The notes: generated by a model from the letters alone, not told the origin. 64,000 nt of DNA from CAZWSE01 sp964636575 (GCA_964636575.1 CAZWSE010000003.1:5127-69126); one strand, 5' to 3'. Numbered from the stretch's first letter, positions 17,283-26,840 are shown. Program-made: numbers and translations.

Positions 17283-18490
17283 TGCGAGACCTCAGCGAAC
17301 TTGGGCGCGACGGGCACCCCGTTGGTGACGTATTCCTGACCCAGCACGATGACATCTGCTTGTTCCGAAAGTCCGGTCACCCAAACACCCTGCGCAGTGT
17401 CACGCACCAATGCGACGGGTACAAACAAAGCCTCGCTGTTTTCGTCGACAACACGGACACCCAAGGTGCCTTCGTCGTTCAGGGTCAACGCAGATTGCGG
17501 CAGCAAGTGCGCTTTTGCCCCATCCGAGGCGATCAAGATTTCCGCGGTTTGACCGTCACGGATGGAGAGATCGTCGTTCGCGACTTCGATTTCGACGCGG
17601 AACGTGCGGGTCTGCATGTCTGCGGCGCGAGATAGGAAGGTGACGCGGCCCTGAACCTCTTGGCCGCTGGTCAAACGCGCTGCGGCCATGGCGTCAACGG
17701 TGATCCGGTTGACTTCGGTTTCAGGGACATAGCCCACAAGCTTGATGGGGTTGAGTTGGATAATTGTGCCACACAGCCCGCCGGGTTGCATCAAAGCCCC
17801 AAGCTCTGCCGTGTCACTTTCCAAAAGGCCTTCGAAGGGTGCGCGGATGGTCAGGCGCTCAATCTCGTTTCGCGCGGCGTCTACGGCCGCTTCGGCGCTT
17901 TGGATGCCGGACTTGGCGGATTGAACCCCTGATTTCGCGGATTGCACGCCTGCTTCGGCGGACCGCACAGAGGCCTCGGCCCCGACGACGCGGGTTTCAG
18001 AGGCAAATCCATCAACAGACAGCTTTGCGGCTGCATTGTTGTTTACATTGGCTTCTTGCAAGCGGGCAATGGCCTCTTGCAGGCGGGCTTCGGCTTCGGG
18101 AACGCGGCCTTTGGCTTCGGCCAAGCGTGCTTCGGTTTCGGCGAGCGCTGATGCGCGGGTGCCGGGTGCCAATTCACACAGGATTTGGTCTGCTTCAACA
18201 TAGGTCCCTTTGTGAAGGGGGGCAGACCGCACAATCGCCATCGTCTCAGAGCGTACATCGACTTGACGGTCCGCTTCTGTCTGGCCGCGCAGGATCACAG
18301 CGCTGTCAATGGCTTGAGCCGTGGATTTGCGCACCAAAACGGAAACAGCCGTAGCGTTTTGCGTTTCCTCAGCAGCGGCTTCGGCATCAGCGGTGTTTTG
18401 CGCAAAGGCCATGACGCTTTCACGCTCAAACACCAGCATATAGAGAACCGCAGTCACAATAACGGCCACGAGGATGGGAATAATGCGCAT
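17279..18490 (-). CDS. RND efflux periplasmic adaptor (membrane fusion protein)
   Basis: 403-residue HlyD/AcrA-type adaptor. N-terminal membrane anchor (IPILVAVIVTAVLYMLVF), biotinyl-lipoyl-like half motifs around 'VRSAPLHKGTYVEADQILCEL' and 'RAPFEGLLESDTAELGALMQPG', an alpha-helical hairpin between them (about 120-220), and a beta-barrel domain after it. The hairpin contains strikingly regular seven-residue repeats (VQSAKSG, VQSAKSG, IQSAEAA). It bridges the RND pump to an outer-membrane channel not encoded here. First gene of the leftward adaptor-pump operon; no adjacent regulator is present. Confidence 0.92.
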   Translation of the reverse strand: MRIIPILVAVIVTAVLYMLVFERESVMAFAQNTADAEAAAEETQNATAVSVLVRKSTAQAIDSAVILRGQTEADRQVDVRSETMAIVRSAPLHKGTYVEADQILCELAPGTRASALAETEARLAEAKGRVPEAEARLQEAIARLQEANVNNNAAAKLSVDGFASETRVVGAEASVRSAEAGVQSAKSGVQSAKSGIQSAEAAVDAARNEIERLTIRAPFEGLLESDTAELGALMQPGGLCGTIIQLNPIKLVGYVPETEVNRITVDAMAAARLTSGQEVQGRVTFLSRAADMQTRTFRVEIEVANDDLSIRDGQTAEILIASDGAKAHLLPQSALTLNDEGTLGVRVVDENSEALFVPVALVRDTAQGVWVTGLSEQADVIVLGQEYVTNGVPVAPKFAEVSQ

Positions 18491-18545
18491 GAGTTACCTT
18501 TCCGAAGGCGTGCCGGTCATAAAATATAGGTCGCTTAGTAATACG

Positions 18546-18558
18546 CTAAACCGTTTAG
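18546..18558. promoter_or_regulatory. Candidate operator upstream of the RND operon
   Basis: CTAAACCGTTTAG, a five-base inverted repeat around CCG, followed immediately by another TTTAG. It lies 56 bases upstream of the adaptor start, in an AT-rich stretch, where a TetR-type repressor often binds such operons. No regulator gene is adjacent. Confidence 0.3.
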
Positions 18559-18710
18559 TTTAGATTAGAATTGCACAGATCTTTTTTCAAGAGGTGCCAG
18601 CCGAGGTGTGACGATTTGTTTTTCAACTGTTGCAGCGGGTCTTGGCTTGGGGGGCATTGCGGGGTAAGACGGAGCAAACAAGAACAGATGCGGACACGGG
18701 GCGGGCGCAC

Positions 18711-19385
18711 ATGAGCAATACAGAAAGTTTCATTGAAGAAGTCAGTGACGAGGTGCGCCGCGACCGGCTTTTCGCTCTGTTAAAACGTTATGGCTGGATT
18801 GCCGCGCTGGCGATCATTGCGATTGTTGGTGGGACGGCTTGGAATGAATATCAAAAATCACAGACCGTTCAGCAAGCGCAGGACCTCGGCGATGCGGTTT
18901 TGGCCTCGCTGTCCGAAGGTGAGCCTGCTGCCCGTGCAGAGGGTTTGAGCCAGATAACAGCCGAAAGTGCCGGGGCGCAGGCCGTTTTGGGCATGTTGAC
19001 CGCTGGTGCGAAGTCCGAAGCCGGTGATCCCGTTGCAGCATCGGATGCACTGTCCGCCATTGCTGTGAACGGCGATGTGCCGGAAATCTATCGCCAGATC
19101 GCAGCGTTTAAGTCCTTGTTGGCGGCGACGTCTACAATGACCATTGATGATCGCAGAGCCCAATTTGAAGCACTGGCAATTGCAGGCAACCCCTTGCGGC
19201 TTCTTGCGAGCGAGCAACTGGCTTTGATCGAGATCGAAGCGGGTGCCACTGAGGCAGCATTGGAGCGCTTTCAAGCAATTCTGTTGGACGCAGAAGCGAC
19301 AACTGGCTTGCAGCAACGTGCAGCGCAATCGATTGTAGCTTTGGGCGGAGTTCCCGAATTCCGCGAGGGGTCAACAAATGGGTAG
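18711..19385 (+). CDS. YfgM-like tetratricopeptide-type membrane-anchored protein
   Basis: 224 residues with an N-terminal cytoplasmic segment (MSNTESFIEEVSDEVRRDRL), one membrane helix (about 26-45, YGWIAALAIIAIVGGTAW), and a periplasmic alpha-solenoid. This is the layout of YfgM, which associates with the Sec translocon and periplasmic chaperones in E. coli. The ATG at 18711 is chosen over 18630 because the MSNTESFIEEV start matches the family and the upstream residues do not. It overlaps bamB by eight bases; yfgM-bamB-der is a conserved order. Confidence 0.85.
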   Translation: MSNTESFIEEVSDEVRRDRLFALLKRYGWIAALAIIAIVGGTAWNEYQKSQTVQQAQDLGDAVLASLSEGEPAARAEGLSQITAESAGAQAVLGMLTAGAKSEAGDPVAASDALSAIAVNGDVPEIYRQIAAFKSLLAATSTMTIDDRRAQFEALAIAGNPLRLLASEQLALIEIEAGATEAALERFQAILLDAEATTGLQQRAAQSIVALGGVPEFREGSTNG

Positions 19386-20757
19386 CATGGCGAAACGGCT
19401 CACTGGTTTGGATTGGAAAACACCGATGACTTTGATCAAATCCACGTCCCAACAGTGGCGCAAAGCGATGCTGGCGTCTGTCGCCGCCCCCATGGTTTTG
19501 GTGGCCTGCGCTGAAGAAGAAATTATCCTGCCCGGTGCCCGCGAAGATCTGCGTGGGATTGCGGTGGATGAGACCTTGATCAATCAGTCACGCGCGTTCT
19601 CGGCCCCTGCCGCACGCACCAATGCGACCTGGACACAGTTTGCGGGCACGCCTGCGTTTCGCACCACAAACCCCACGCTTTCGGCGGCGCCGCAGCTGAT
19701 CTGGTCGTCCAATATTGGTGAAGGCGACAGCCGCAAGCTGCGGATCACGGCGGATCCTGTTGTTACAGGAGACCGCATTTTTACACTTGATGCCGATGCT
19801 ACCGTTGTTTCGACATCCACGTCCGGCGCGACAGTCTGGTCGAAAAGCCTTGTGCCTGACCGCGACAACGCGGGCGAAGCGACAGGTGGCGGTTTGGCGG
19901 TCGAAGGTGACACTGTCTATGTATCTGTCGGATACGGGACGTTGACCGCACTTGAGGCGGCAACAGGGACCGAGAAATGGACCCAAAAACTAGACGCGGC
20001 GGGCAGTGGAACACCGACGATCGTTGGTGATCTGGTGTACCTCGTTGCAGGCGACGACACAGGCTGGGCGATAGAAAAAGACAGCGGCCGGATCGCTTGG
20101 CAGATCAGCGCGACGTCCTCGGTCGCGAATGTGTTGGATGCACCTGCGCCTGTGGTTGCAGATGGACTTGCGATCTTTTCCTTTGGGTCCGGCGAAGTTG
20201 TTGGCGTCTTCCAAAAAGGTGGCTTGCGCCGCTGGGATTCCACGGTTGCTGGCCAACGGGCGGGGCGTGCATTGGGCCGGATCAACGACATAACGGGCGC
20301 GCCTGTGGTCGACGGAAACACAGTCTATGTGGGCAACCATGCGGGACGGTCTGTTGCGTTGTCGCTTGGGTCTGGCACCCGAGAATGGACGGCCCGCACG
20401 GGCGCGATTGGTCCTGTCTGGCCTGCGGGGGACAGTGTCTTTGCGATCAGTGATCTGAACGAGCTGATCCGGTTGGATGCGGCAGATGGGTCCCAGATTT
20501 GGGCGGTTGAACTGCCGAATTACGTAAAAGACAAGCCGCGCAAACGGTCTGAGGTTGTGGCCAACTATGGTCCTGTTCTTGCTGGTGGACGGCTTTTGGT
20601 TGCCTCGAACGACGGGCTTTTGCGCAGCTTTAACCCCGAGGACGGATCGTTGCTTGGCACGACTGAAATTCCGGGTGGGGCTACCACCGCACCTGTTATT
20701 GCAGGCGGTGTTCTTTATGTCGTCGGGGCAAACGGGCAATTGCACGCTTTCCGTTAG
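19378..20757 (+). CDS. bamB: Outer membrane assembly lipoprotein BamB-like beta-propeller
   Basis: 459 residues: signal peptide ending in a lipobox (SVAAPMVLVAC, lipidated Cys about residue 39), then PQQ-like beta-propeller repeats (for example 'VTGDRIFTLDADATVVSTST', 'YVGNHAGRSVALSLGSGTREW', 'RLLVASNDGLLRSFN'). BamB is a scaffold lipoprotein of the BAM complex that inserts outer-membrane proteins. GAGGGG lies seven bases before the ATG at 19378; the ATG at 19387 is also possible. Placed between yfgM and der, the usual context. Confidence 0.9.
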   Translation: MGSMAKRLTGLDWKTPMTLIKSTSQQWRKAMLASVAAPMVLVACAEEEIILPGAREDLRGIAVDETLINQSRAFSAPAARTNATWTQFAGTPAFRTTNPTLSAAPQLIWSSNIGEGDSRKLRITADPVVTGDRIFTLDADATVVSTSTSGATVWSKSLVPDRDNAGEATGGGLAVEGDTVYVSVGYGTLTALEAATGTEKWTQKLDAAGSGTPTIVGDLVYLVAGDDTGWAIEKDSGRIAWQISATSSVANVLDAPAPVVADGLAIFSFGSGEVVGVFQKGGLRRWDSTVAGQRAGRALGRINDITGAPVVDGNTVYVGNHAGRSVALSLGSGTREWTARTGAIGPVWPAGDSVFAISDLNELIRLDAADGSQIWAVELPNYVKDKPRKRSEVVANYGPVLAGGRLLVASNDGLLRSFNPEDGSLLGTTEIPGGATTAPVIAGGVLYVVGANGQLHAFR

Positions 20758-20820
20758 GGCTTTGATCGGTTAGAGGGCACATTCTAGCTGTTCCGGCTGA
20801 CTGTATTGGAGTTTCGACGG

Positions 20821-22311
20821 ATGTCGTTCACCCTTGCCATTGTGGGGCGCCCGAATGTGGGCAAATCCACGCTTTTCAACCGCCTTGTCGGCAAGCGACT
20901 GGCGTTGGTCGATGACCAGCCTGGCGTGACGCGCGACCTGCGCGAAGGTGAAGCGCGGCTGGCGGATTTGCGGTTTACCGTTGTGGATACGGCGGGTCTG
21001 GAAGATGTGACGGACGACAGTCTGCAAGGCCGTATGCGCCGTTTGACCGAGCGCGCGGTTGATATGGCCGATGTCTGTCTGTTCATGATTGATGCTCGCG
21101 ACGGGGTGACTGCGACCGATCTGGTGTTTGCCGATATCCTGCGCAAGCGGGCCGACAATGTCATTCTGGCCGCCAACAAGGGCGAAGGCCGCGCCGCTGA
21201 TGCGGGCGTGATTGAGGCCTATTCGCTTGGTCTTGGAGAGCCAATTCGCTTGTCTGCAGAACACGGTGAAGGGCTGAATGATCTTTATACCCATCTGATG
21301 CCACTGGCCGATGCCTTCGCTGAACGGGCGGCTGAGGTCGACGATGCCGAAGCCCCCGACATTGATATTGACGTGGATGAGGACGACGACGGCGATGCGC
21401 CTTTGGCGCGTGTGCCTACCAAGTCAAAGCCGTTGCAGGTGGCTGTTGTGGGCCGCCCCAATGCGGGAAAATCTACGCTGATCAATTACATTATCGGTGA
21501 AGACAGGCTGCTAACGGGGCCTGAGGCCGGCATCACCCGCGATGCGATTTCGCTGCGCACTGAATGGGGTGAAACGCCCGTGCGGATTTTTGACACCGCA
21601 GGCATGCGCCGCAAAGCCAAGGTGCAAGAAAAGCTGGAAAAGCTAAGCGTCGGGGACGGGTTGCGCGCGGTTAAGTTTGCCGAAGTCGTTGTTGTCTTGC
21701 TTGATGCTGCGATCCCGTTTGAACAGCAGGATTTGCGGATTGCCGATCTGGCCGAACGCGAAGGTCGTGCCGTCGTTGTTGCGGTCAACAAATGGGACGT
21801 GGAACCAGAGAAGCAGAAAAAAATCAACGAGCTGCGCGAATCTTTTGAGCGGTTGCTGCCGCAGTTGCGCGGTGCACCTTTGGTCACTGTGTCGGCCAAG
21901 ACGGGCAAAGGTGTCGACCGTCTGCAAGACGCAATCCTGCGGGCCTATGACACTTGGAACCGCCGGATCTCGACCGCGCATTTGAACCGTTGGCTGCAAG
22001 GCATGCTGGAAGCCCATCCGCCCCCCGCACCCGGTGGCAAACGGATCAGGCTGCGATACATGACCCAAGCCAAGACACGGCCCCCCGGATTTGTGGTGAT
22101 GTGTAGCTTGCCGGACAAGCTGCCCGAAAGCTATTCGCGCTATCTTGTCAATGGCTTACGGATCGACTTTGATATGCCTGGCACGCCGATCCGGCTGTAT
22201 ATGCGGTCGCAAAATGATGCGAACCCGTTCAAGAACCGCAAGAAGGCGGCGCCCTCAAAGCTGCGCAAACATACCAATGGGCGCAAACATGATGACGGGC
22301 GGCGGCGCTAG
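20821..22311 (+). CDS. der: Ribosome biogenesis GTPase Der
   Basis: Double-GTPase required for 50S maturation, 496 residues. Domain 1 has GRPNVGKST (8-16), DTAG and NKGE; domain 2 has GRPNAGKST, DTAG and NKWD; a KH-like C-terminal domain follows, with a basic tail rich in Lys/Arg. The linker between the G domains is unusually acidic (DIDIDVDEDDDGDAP). The ATG at 20821 begins MSFTLAIVGRPNVGKS; the TTG at 20806 is less likely. The stop overlaps the convergent TspO-like gene by four bases. Confidence 0.96.
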   Translation: MSFTLAIVGRPNVGKSTLFNRLVGKRLALVDDQPGVTRDLREGEARLADLRFTVVDTAGLEDVTDDSLQGRMRRLTERAVDMADVCLFMIDARDGVTATDLVFADILRKRADNVILAANKGEGRAADAGVIEAYSLGLGEPIRLSAEHGEGLNDLYTHLMPLADAFAERAAEVDDAEAPDIDIDVDEDDDGDAPLARVPTKSKPLQVAVVGRPNAGKSTLINYIIGEDRLLTGPEAGITRDAISLRTEWGETPVRIFDTAGMRRKAKVQEKLEKLSVGDGLRAVKFAEVVVVLLDAAIPFEQQDLRIADLAEREGRAVVVAVNKWDVEPEKQKKINELRESFERLLPQLRGAPLVTVSAKTGKGVDRLQDAILRAYDTWNRRISTAHLNRWLQGMLEAHPPPAPGGKRIRLRYMTQAKTRPPGFVVMCSLPDKLPESYSRYLVNGLRIDFDMPGTPIRLYMRSQNDANPFKNRKKAAPSKLRKHTNGRKHDDGRRR

Positions 22312-23018
22312 GGTTCTATGAACTCAGCGCGGATGGCCAGAACGCTCATCACGACGATCCCTAGGGCGGCCAAAGCGGCGACGGATCCTGCTCCGCCAAA
22401 GAGATTGGCGATCAAGATGCCGACCAAGGCCCAAACGACCGCGACCCCATACATCGGTGATCCGTCGAGCGCGATTTGAACCAAACCCGCGAACAGCAAT
22501 GCGGCGGTGAGCCAGAACAATGCGGCGGGAACCTCGCCTGCAATTCCGTAACCTGCGGTCAAAAGGCCAAGTGACACAAAGCTGGCGGCCGTCAGCCAGC
22601 CAGCATAAAGCCCGACCGGCGCGCGGCCCCACCAGCGATCCAGATCAGGCGTTTTGAAAAGCGCCACAAGCGCGGATACCAGCATCACCCAAATCAGAAC
22701 CGAAGCTGCAACCGGACTGGCTTGGGCCACAGCCAACCATGTTGTGCCAACGGCAAGGGACAGCAACAACGCAGGGCGCATAGGCTGCCAATCATAAGCG
22801 TCATGTCGTTTGATCAACCCGTAGCCAGCGCCCGCGATCAGCCAAAGATAGATGACACCCCATATTGCAAAGGCATAGCCTGCGGGCTGGATGGCTGGGT
22901 CGTTTTGCGGCACTGGAAACTGGTCCGGCTCAAACCCGTTGAAGCCGGTGACCAAAAAGGGCGATCCGGCAAAGCATAGTGCAGCGACCAGAACAGCCAG
23001 CGACATCAAGCGAGACAT
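22308..23018 (-). CDS. TspO/MBR-like tryptophan-rich membrane protein
   Basis: 236 residues with about seven hydrophobic segments. The stretch 'AGYAFAIWGVIYLWLIAGAGYG' and the later Trp-rich helices resemble the TspO/MBR tryptophan-rich sensory superfamily, though the protein is longer than classical TspO (about 160). The ATG at 23018 has AGGAT eight bases upstream and gives MSRLMSLAVLVAAL; the longer frame to 23066 adds a basic, family-unlike segment. Ligand unknown. Convergent with der. Confidence 0.6.
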   Translation of the reverse strand: MSRLMSLAVLVAALCFAGSPFLVTGFNGFEPDQFPVPQNDPAIQPAGYAFAIWGVIYLWLIAGAGYGLIKRHDAYDWQPMRPALLLSLAVGTTWLAVAQASPVAASVLIWVMLVSALVALFKTPDLDRWWGRAPVGLYAGWLTAASFVSLGLLTAGYGIAGEVPAALFWLTAALLFAGLVQIALDGSPMYGVAVVWALVGILIANLFGGAGSVAALAALGIVVMSVLAIRAEFIEP

Positions 23019-23105
23019 GGGGTGATCCTTTTGTTTACAGCGGCCTCTGCTACGGCCTAGGTTCACCTATTGCATTAAACATTTGGGTCAAAGGGGTTTT
23101 TCAAC

Positions 23106-24233
23106 ATGAAACGCATCGCGATTTTCTGTGATGGGACATGGAACAAGGCTGGCGGAGCCAATGAGACCAATGTTGTTCGGCTGGCTGAGGCCGTCAAAGC
23201 GCGTGGTGTGGATGATATTCCCCAGATGGTGATCTACGCCAAGGGTGTCGGCACGGGGCGGGGCTCTAATTGGTTGGCGCGCTTAACCGATCGCGTGTTC
23301 GGCGGGTTGTTCGGCTGGGGGCTTGAGAACAACATCATCGATGTCTATCGGTCCTTGGTGCTTTGTTACGAGCCAGGCGATGAGGTTTATGTCTTCGGAT
23401 TTTCACGCGGGGCCTACACTGCACGGTCGTTGATCGGGTTGATCCGGTCTTGCGGAATAGTGCCGCGCTGGGACATCAGCGCTGTGGAAGATGCAATGGC
23501 CTATTACCGCGACCGAGACATTTCAACAAAACCCTCCGAGCAATCCAGTATCGAAAGACGGGCGCGGTTTTCACCAGTGGTTGCGACCTCGCAAGCTGAT
23601 GTGGAATACCGCGAGAAGAACCATTTCCCCGACATCGAGCTTTTGAAGCTGAAATACTTGGGCGTGTGGGATACGGTAGGAGCAATGGGGGTGCCAGGAA
23701 TTTTCGGCATCCTAGCCAAGGTCTTTAACTGGAAATATCGATTTCATGACAACAGCTTAAGCAGTCTTGTTCAAGTAGGACGACATGCTGTGGCCATTGA
23801 TGAAGAACGCCGCTTGTTCCCGCCGACGCTTTGGACCCCGCCCAAAGGCGTATATGATACATCTGCCTATCGACAGTCTTGGTTTGTCGGAGATCATGCC
23901 GCTGTAGGCGGTGGTGGGGCCGAGCGGGGATTGTCCAACATCACTTTTGAGTGGATTGCAGAAGGCGCCATCGCACAAAAGCTTGGTTTTCATGCCGATC
24001 TACTGAGGCAAGTCACAGAAGCAAAAAAGCCGTTCGCCCCCGTTCAAGGGCACAAAGAGATGAGTTTTCTGGGCGGTCTGCTTGCGGTGTTCAAAAAGCC
24101 TCGTACCGCTTTGAAAGGGCTGCCGGTTGCGCAGACGGATCTCGCGCCTTCAGCACAGCAACGTCTGGACGAAGACCCAAGCTACCGCCCCGCGTCCCTA
24201 CGCCACTGTTGGCCGTCAGATGAAAGCGCCTGA
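23106..24233 (+). CDS. DUF2235 domain-containing putative alpha/beta hydrolase
   Basis: 375 residues. The family start 'IAIFCDGTWNK' and the nucleophile elbow 'VFGFSRGAYTARSL' (about residues 98-111) identify the DUF2235 family, which includes phospholipase-like proteins and some type VI secretion effectors (Tle group). There is no signal peptide and no secretion gene next to it, so an effector role is not supported. Its last 18 bases overlap the end of the convergent serS. Confidence 0.88.
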   Translation: MKRIAIFCDGTWNKAGGANETNVVRLAEAVKARGVDDIPQMVIYAKGVGTGRGSNWLARLTDRVFGGLFGWGLENNIIDVYRSLVLCYEPGDEVYVFGFSRGAYTARSLIGLIRSCGIVPRWDISAVEDAMAYYRDRDISTKPSEQSSIERRARFSPVVATSQADVEYREKNHFPDIELLKLKYLGVWDTVGAMGVPGIFGILAKVFNWKYRFHDNSLSSLVQVGRHAVAIDEERRLFPPTLWTPPKGVYDTSAYRQSWFVGDHAAVGGGGAERGLSNITFEWIAEGAIAQKLGFHADLLRQVTEAKKPFAPVQGHKEMSFLGGLLAVFKKPRTALKGLPVAQTDLAPSAQQRLDEDPSYRPASLRHCWPSDESA

Positions 24234-25508
24234 CGGATCAATCGCCGTTTTACCACCCAGATAGGGCTGAAGAACGCTTGGAATTTTCACTGATCCGTCT
24301 GCTTGTTGCCCGTTTTCAAGCACGGCAATCAAGCAACGGCCCACGGCCAGACCGGACCCGTTGAGTGTGTGAACAAATTCAGGCTTGCCGCCACCTTCGG
24401 GCTTGAACCGTGCGTTCATCCGGCGGGCTTGAAAATCACCCGTCGTCGAAACCGAGCTGATTTCGCGGTATGTGTTCTGTCCTGGCAACCAAGCCTCAAT
24501 ATCAAAGGTGCGTTTCGCGCCAAAACCCATGTCGCCCGTGCAAAGCAGCACAGTGCGGTAGGGGATTTCCAACTTTTCCAGCAGGTCTTCTGCGCAACGC
24601 AACATGCGCTGTTGTTCATCGTCTGAGGTGTCGGGGTGGGTCACGCTGACCATTTCGACCTTCTCAAACTGGTGCTGGCGCAACATTCCCGCCGTATCGC
24701 GCCCCGCGCTGCCTGCCTCGGACCGGAAGCACAGTGTGTGGGCGGTCATACGAATGGGCAGGTCTGCTTGGTCCAGCACGTCGCCGGACACCGAATAGGT
24801 CAGGGTGACCTCAGACGTTGGGATCAACCACCAGCCGTTTGTTGTTTGATAACTTTCGTCCCCGAACTTTGGCAGCTTGTCCGTCCCATACATCGCGTCA
24901 TCACGCACCAGTACAGGCGTTTGGGTTTCCGTCAGACCGTTTTCATCAACATGGGTGTCGATCATAAACTGGGCCAACGCGCGGTGGAGCCTTGCGATTG
25001 AGCGTTTGAGAACCACGAACCGTGCGCCTGACAATTTTGCCCCAAGATCGAAGTCCATAGAGGCTGTAACCGCCGGAATTTCAAAGTGCTCCTTCGGGTC
25101 GAAGTCAAAGCTGGGGATGGTGCCCCACGTTTTGATCTCAGTATTGTCGTTCTCATCCGCGCCTTCCGGCACATCCGCAGCAGGTAGGTTTGGAATGCGG
25201 GCCAGCATGTCGGTGAGTTTTGCATCCTCGGCTTTGGCTTCTTCGTTCAGGCGTGCGACTTCGGCTTTTTTGTCCGCCACAAGCGCCCGCAGCCGTTCAA
25301 ATTCAGCATCATCCCCCTTGGCCTTTGCGGCGCCTACGTTCTTGCTGGCGGCGTTTTGTTCGGCTTGGGCTGTTTCCGCAGCTGTGATTTTAGCACGGCG
25401 GGCGGCATCAAGAGCAAGGATCGCTTCGGACATTGGGTCATCCCCGCGCCGCGCAAGGGCTGCGTCAAATGCGTCTGGGGTGTCACGGATGGCGCGAATA
25501 TCGTGCAT
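24216..25508 (-). CDS. serS: Seryl-tRNA synthetase
   Basis: Class II aminoacyl-tRNA synthetase, 430 residues. The N-terminal tRNA-binding coiled coil spans about 25-110 (AETAQAEQNAASKNVGAAKAKG ... LVADKKAEVARLNEEAKAED). Motif 2 is in 'CFRSEAGSAGRDTAGMLRQHQFEKVE' and motif 3 in 'NGSGLAVGRCLIAVLEN'. Start MHDIRAIRDTPDAF is the standard one. It lies downstream of a protease gene on the same strand with a 98-base spacer and overlaps the DUF2235 gene tail to tail. Confidence 0.97.
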   Translation of the reverse strand: MHDIRAIRDTPDAFDAALARRGDDPMSEAILALDAARRAKITAAETAQAEQNAASKNVGAAKAKGDDAEFERLRALVADKKAEVARLNEEAKAEDAKLTDMLARIPNLPAADVPEGADENDNTEIKTWGTIPSFDFDPKEHFEIPAVTASMDFDLGAKLSGARFVVLKRSIARLHRALAQFMIDTHVDENGLTETQTPVLVRDDAMYGTDKLPKFGDESYQTTNGWWLIPTSEVTLTYSVSGDVLDQADLPIRMTAHTLCFRSEAGSAGRDTAGMLRQHQFEKVEMVSVTHPDTSDDEQQRMLRCAEDLLEKLEIPYRTVLLCTGDMGFGAKRTFDIEAWLPGQNTYREISSVSTTGDFQARRMNARFKPEGGGKPEFVHTLNGSGLAVGRCLIAVLENGQQADGSVKIPSVLQPYLGGKTAIDPSGAFI

Positions 25509-25606
25509 GGCAAGGTCGTCCTTGGGTTCGGTGTCGGTGTTGTATGACAGGTGTCTGGCAGCGGTGTAAGCGACTGGATCGGGGGAGGAAAGCCCCTGCG
25601 CGCTGC

Positions 25607-26335
25607 CTAGTTGCTTGGATGCCGGGCGAAAGAGGCGTCAATTTCGTCGAAAACCCATTGGTTTAGCCGTGCGACATAGGCCAGATTTTCGCCGGCCTGA
25701 TTTGATCTTGCCGTGATCACCCCTGCGACAGTCCAGACGCCATCCAGATCACGCAGGGCCGGCCCGCCCGAATTGCCGCCGATCACTTCGCAATCAACCG
25801 CAAAGATATTGGATCCGTTCAAGGCATGGGCGCAATCGAAACGGCCGCTGATCAGATGTGGTCTTTGCGTGTGATAGCCAAGCAAAGCAAATGAACCACG
25901 ATCGGACACGGTTTGGGTGACCGGAATAGGGGTTACTTTGTCCTGCGGCACTGGATCTTGCAGTTGAACAACCGCCACATCGTAGCCGATTTTGCGGATG
26001 CCTTTTGAGGACACATAGGCTGGATGTACGCGCACGGCTTCTGTCGGGCCGTGGTATACAAATGACCCGCGGTCCCAGCCTGCGACAAAGCGGATGTCCC
26101 CGACGCGGGCCAGCCAGCCGTCCGGCCCGCCGACGCAATGGGCGGCTGTCAGGACCAAATCGGGCCCGACGAGTGTTCCGGTGCATTGCGCGCGCGTTTT
26201 GAACCCGCCTTTGTTCAAATGCCCCACGGCGGCCCATTGGGGGCGCACGTCTGGGTCAAGAACGGGCAGGGGGTCAGCGGTGGCGGCAGACACTAGGGCC
26301 GCAAAGCTGAACACTGCACACAGAAATCGGAACAT
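25607..26335 (-). CDS. Secreted trypsin-like serine protease
   Basis: 242 residues: signal peptide (MFRFLCAVFSFAALVSAATA), then a chymotrypsin fold. The triad is visible as His in 'VLTAAHCVGG', Asp in 'GYDVAVVQLQD' and Ser in 'VIGGNSGGPAL'; cysteines near His and Ser suggest disulfides. The residue pattern before the Ser loop (FAVDCEVIGGNSGG) does not settle the primary specificity. Likely periplasmic or exported. It is upstream of serS on the same strand and divergent from yajC. Confidence 0.88.
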   Translation of the reverse strand: MFRFLCAVFSFAALVSAATADPLPVLDPDVRPQWAAVGHLNKGGFKTRAQCTGTLVGPDLVLTAAHCVGGPDGWLARVGDIRFVAGWDRGSFVYHGPTEAVRVHPAYVSSKGIRKIGYDVAVVQLQDPVPQDKVTPIPVTQTVSDRGSFALLGYHTQRPHLISGRFDCAHALNGSNIFAVDCEVIGGNSGGPALRDLDGVWTVAGVITARSNQAGENLAYVARLNQWVFDEIDASFARHPSN

Positions 26336-26525
26336 TCACAGTCTTTCTCTTTCGCACCACTGTATCCTGTCCGTGATAGCGCAAATTGCCAAGACACAAA
26401 TCTGTTTTCAGGCGTCATCTTAACCTTTGCGTCTTGCACACGCGGCACGGGCACCATAGGTTCTGCCCAACGAGGACAGGGCGTTGAGACCGGTCCGATT
26501 TCTGACCAAAAAGGACCTCCTGTCA

Positions 26526-26804
26526 ATGGAAGCATTCGCCCAATTCGTACCGCTTATTCTGATCTTTTTGATTATGTATTTCCTGCTGATCCGGCCTCAG
26601 CAAAAGAAGCTGAAGGACCATCAGGCAATGGTTGCGGCCCTGCGGCGCGGCGATCAAGTGATCACCCAAGGCGGGCTGATCGGTAAGGTGGTCAAGGTCA
26701 AAGAAGACGGCGAGTTGGATGTTGAAATTGCAGATGGCGTCAAGGTCCGCGTTGTGCAAAGCACGATTGCCACCGTTTTGAACAAAACCGAGCCGGCGAA
26801 GTAA
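26526..26804 (+). CDS. yajC: Preprotein translocase accessory subunit YajC
   Basis: 92-residue single-span protein: N-terminal helix (FVPLILIFLIMYFLLIRPQQ) followed by the conserved cytoplasmic KOW-like part (RRGDQVITQGGLIGKVVKV). The ATG at 26526, preceded by AGGACCTCC, is preferred over 26484. YajC joins SecDF in the holotranslocon; its position 36 bases before secD is the classical one. Confidence 0.96.
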   Translation: MEAFAQFVPLILIFLIMYFLLIRPQQKKLKDHQAMVAALRRGDQVITQGGLIGKVVKVKEDGELDVEIADGVKVRVVQSTIATVLNKTEPAK

Positions 26805-26840
26805 GCCACAGCCTCAAACGCCGCTGAAAAGGGTCGGTTT

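Noticed and set aside
16341..17339. Rightward 332-codon open frame antisense to the RND N-terminal half
   Set aside because: Same reasoning: complementary strand of strongly conserved coding sequence, no family features.
24877..25569. Rightward 230-codon Ser/Ala-rich frame antisense to serS
   Set aside because: Low-complexity composition produced by the complement of serS helical-arm codons.
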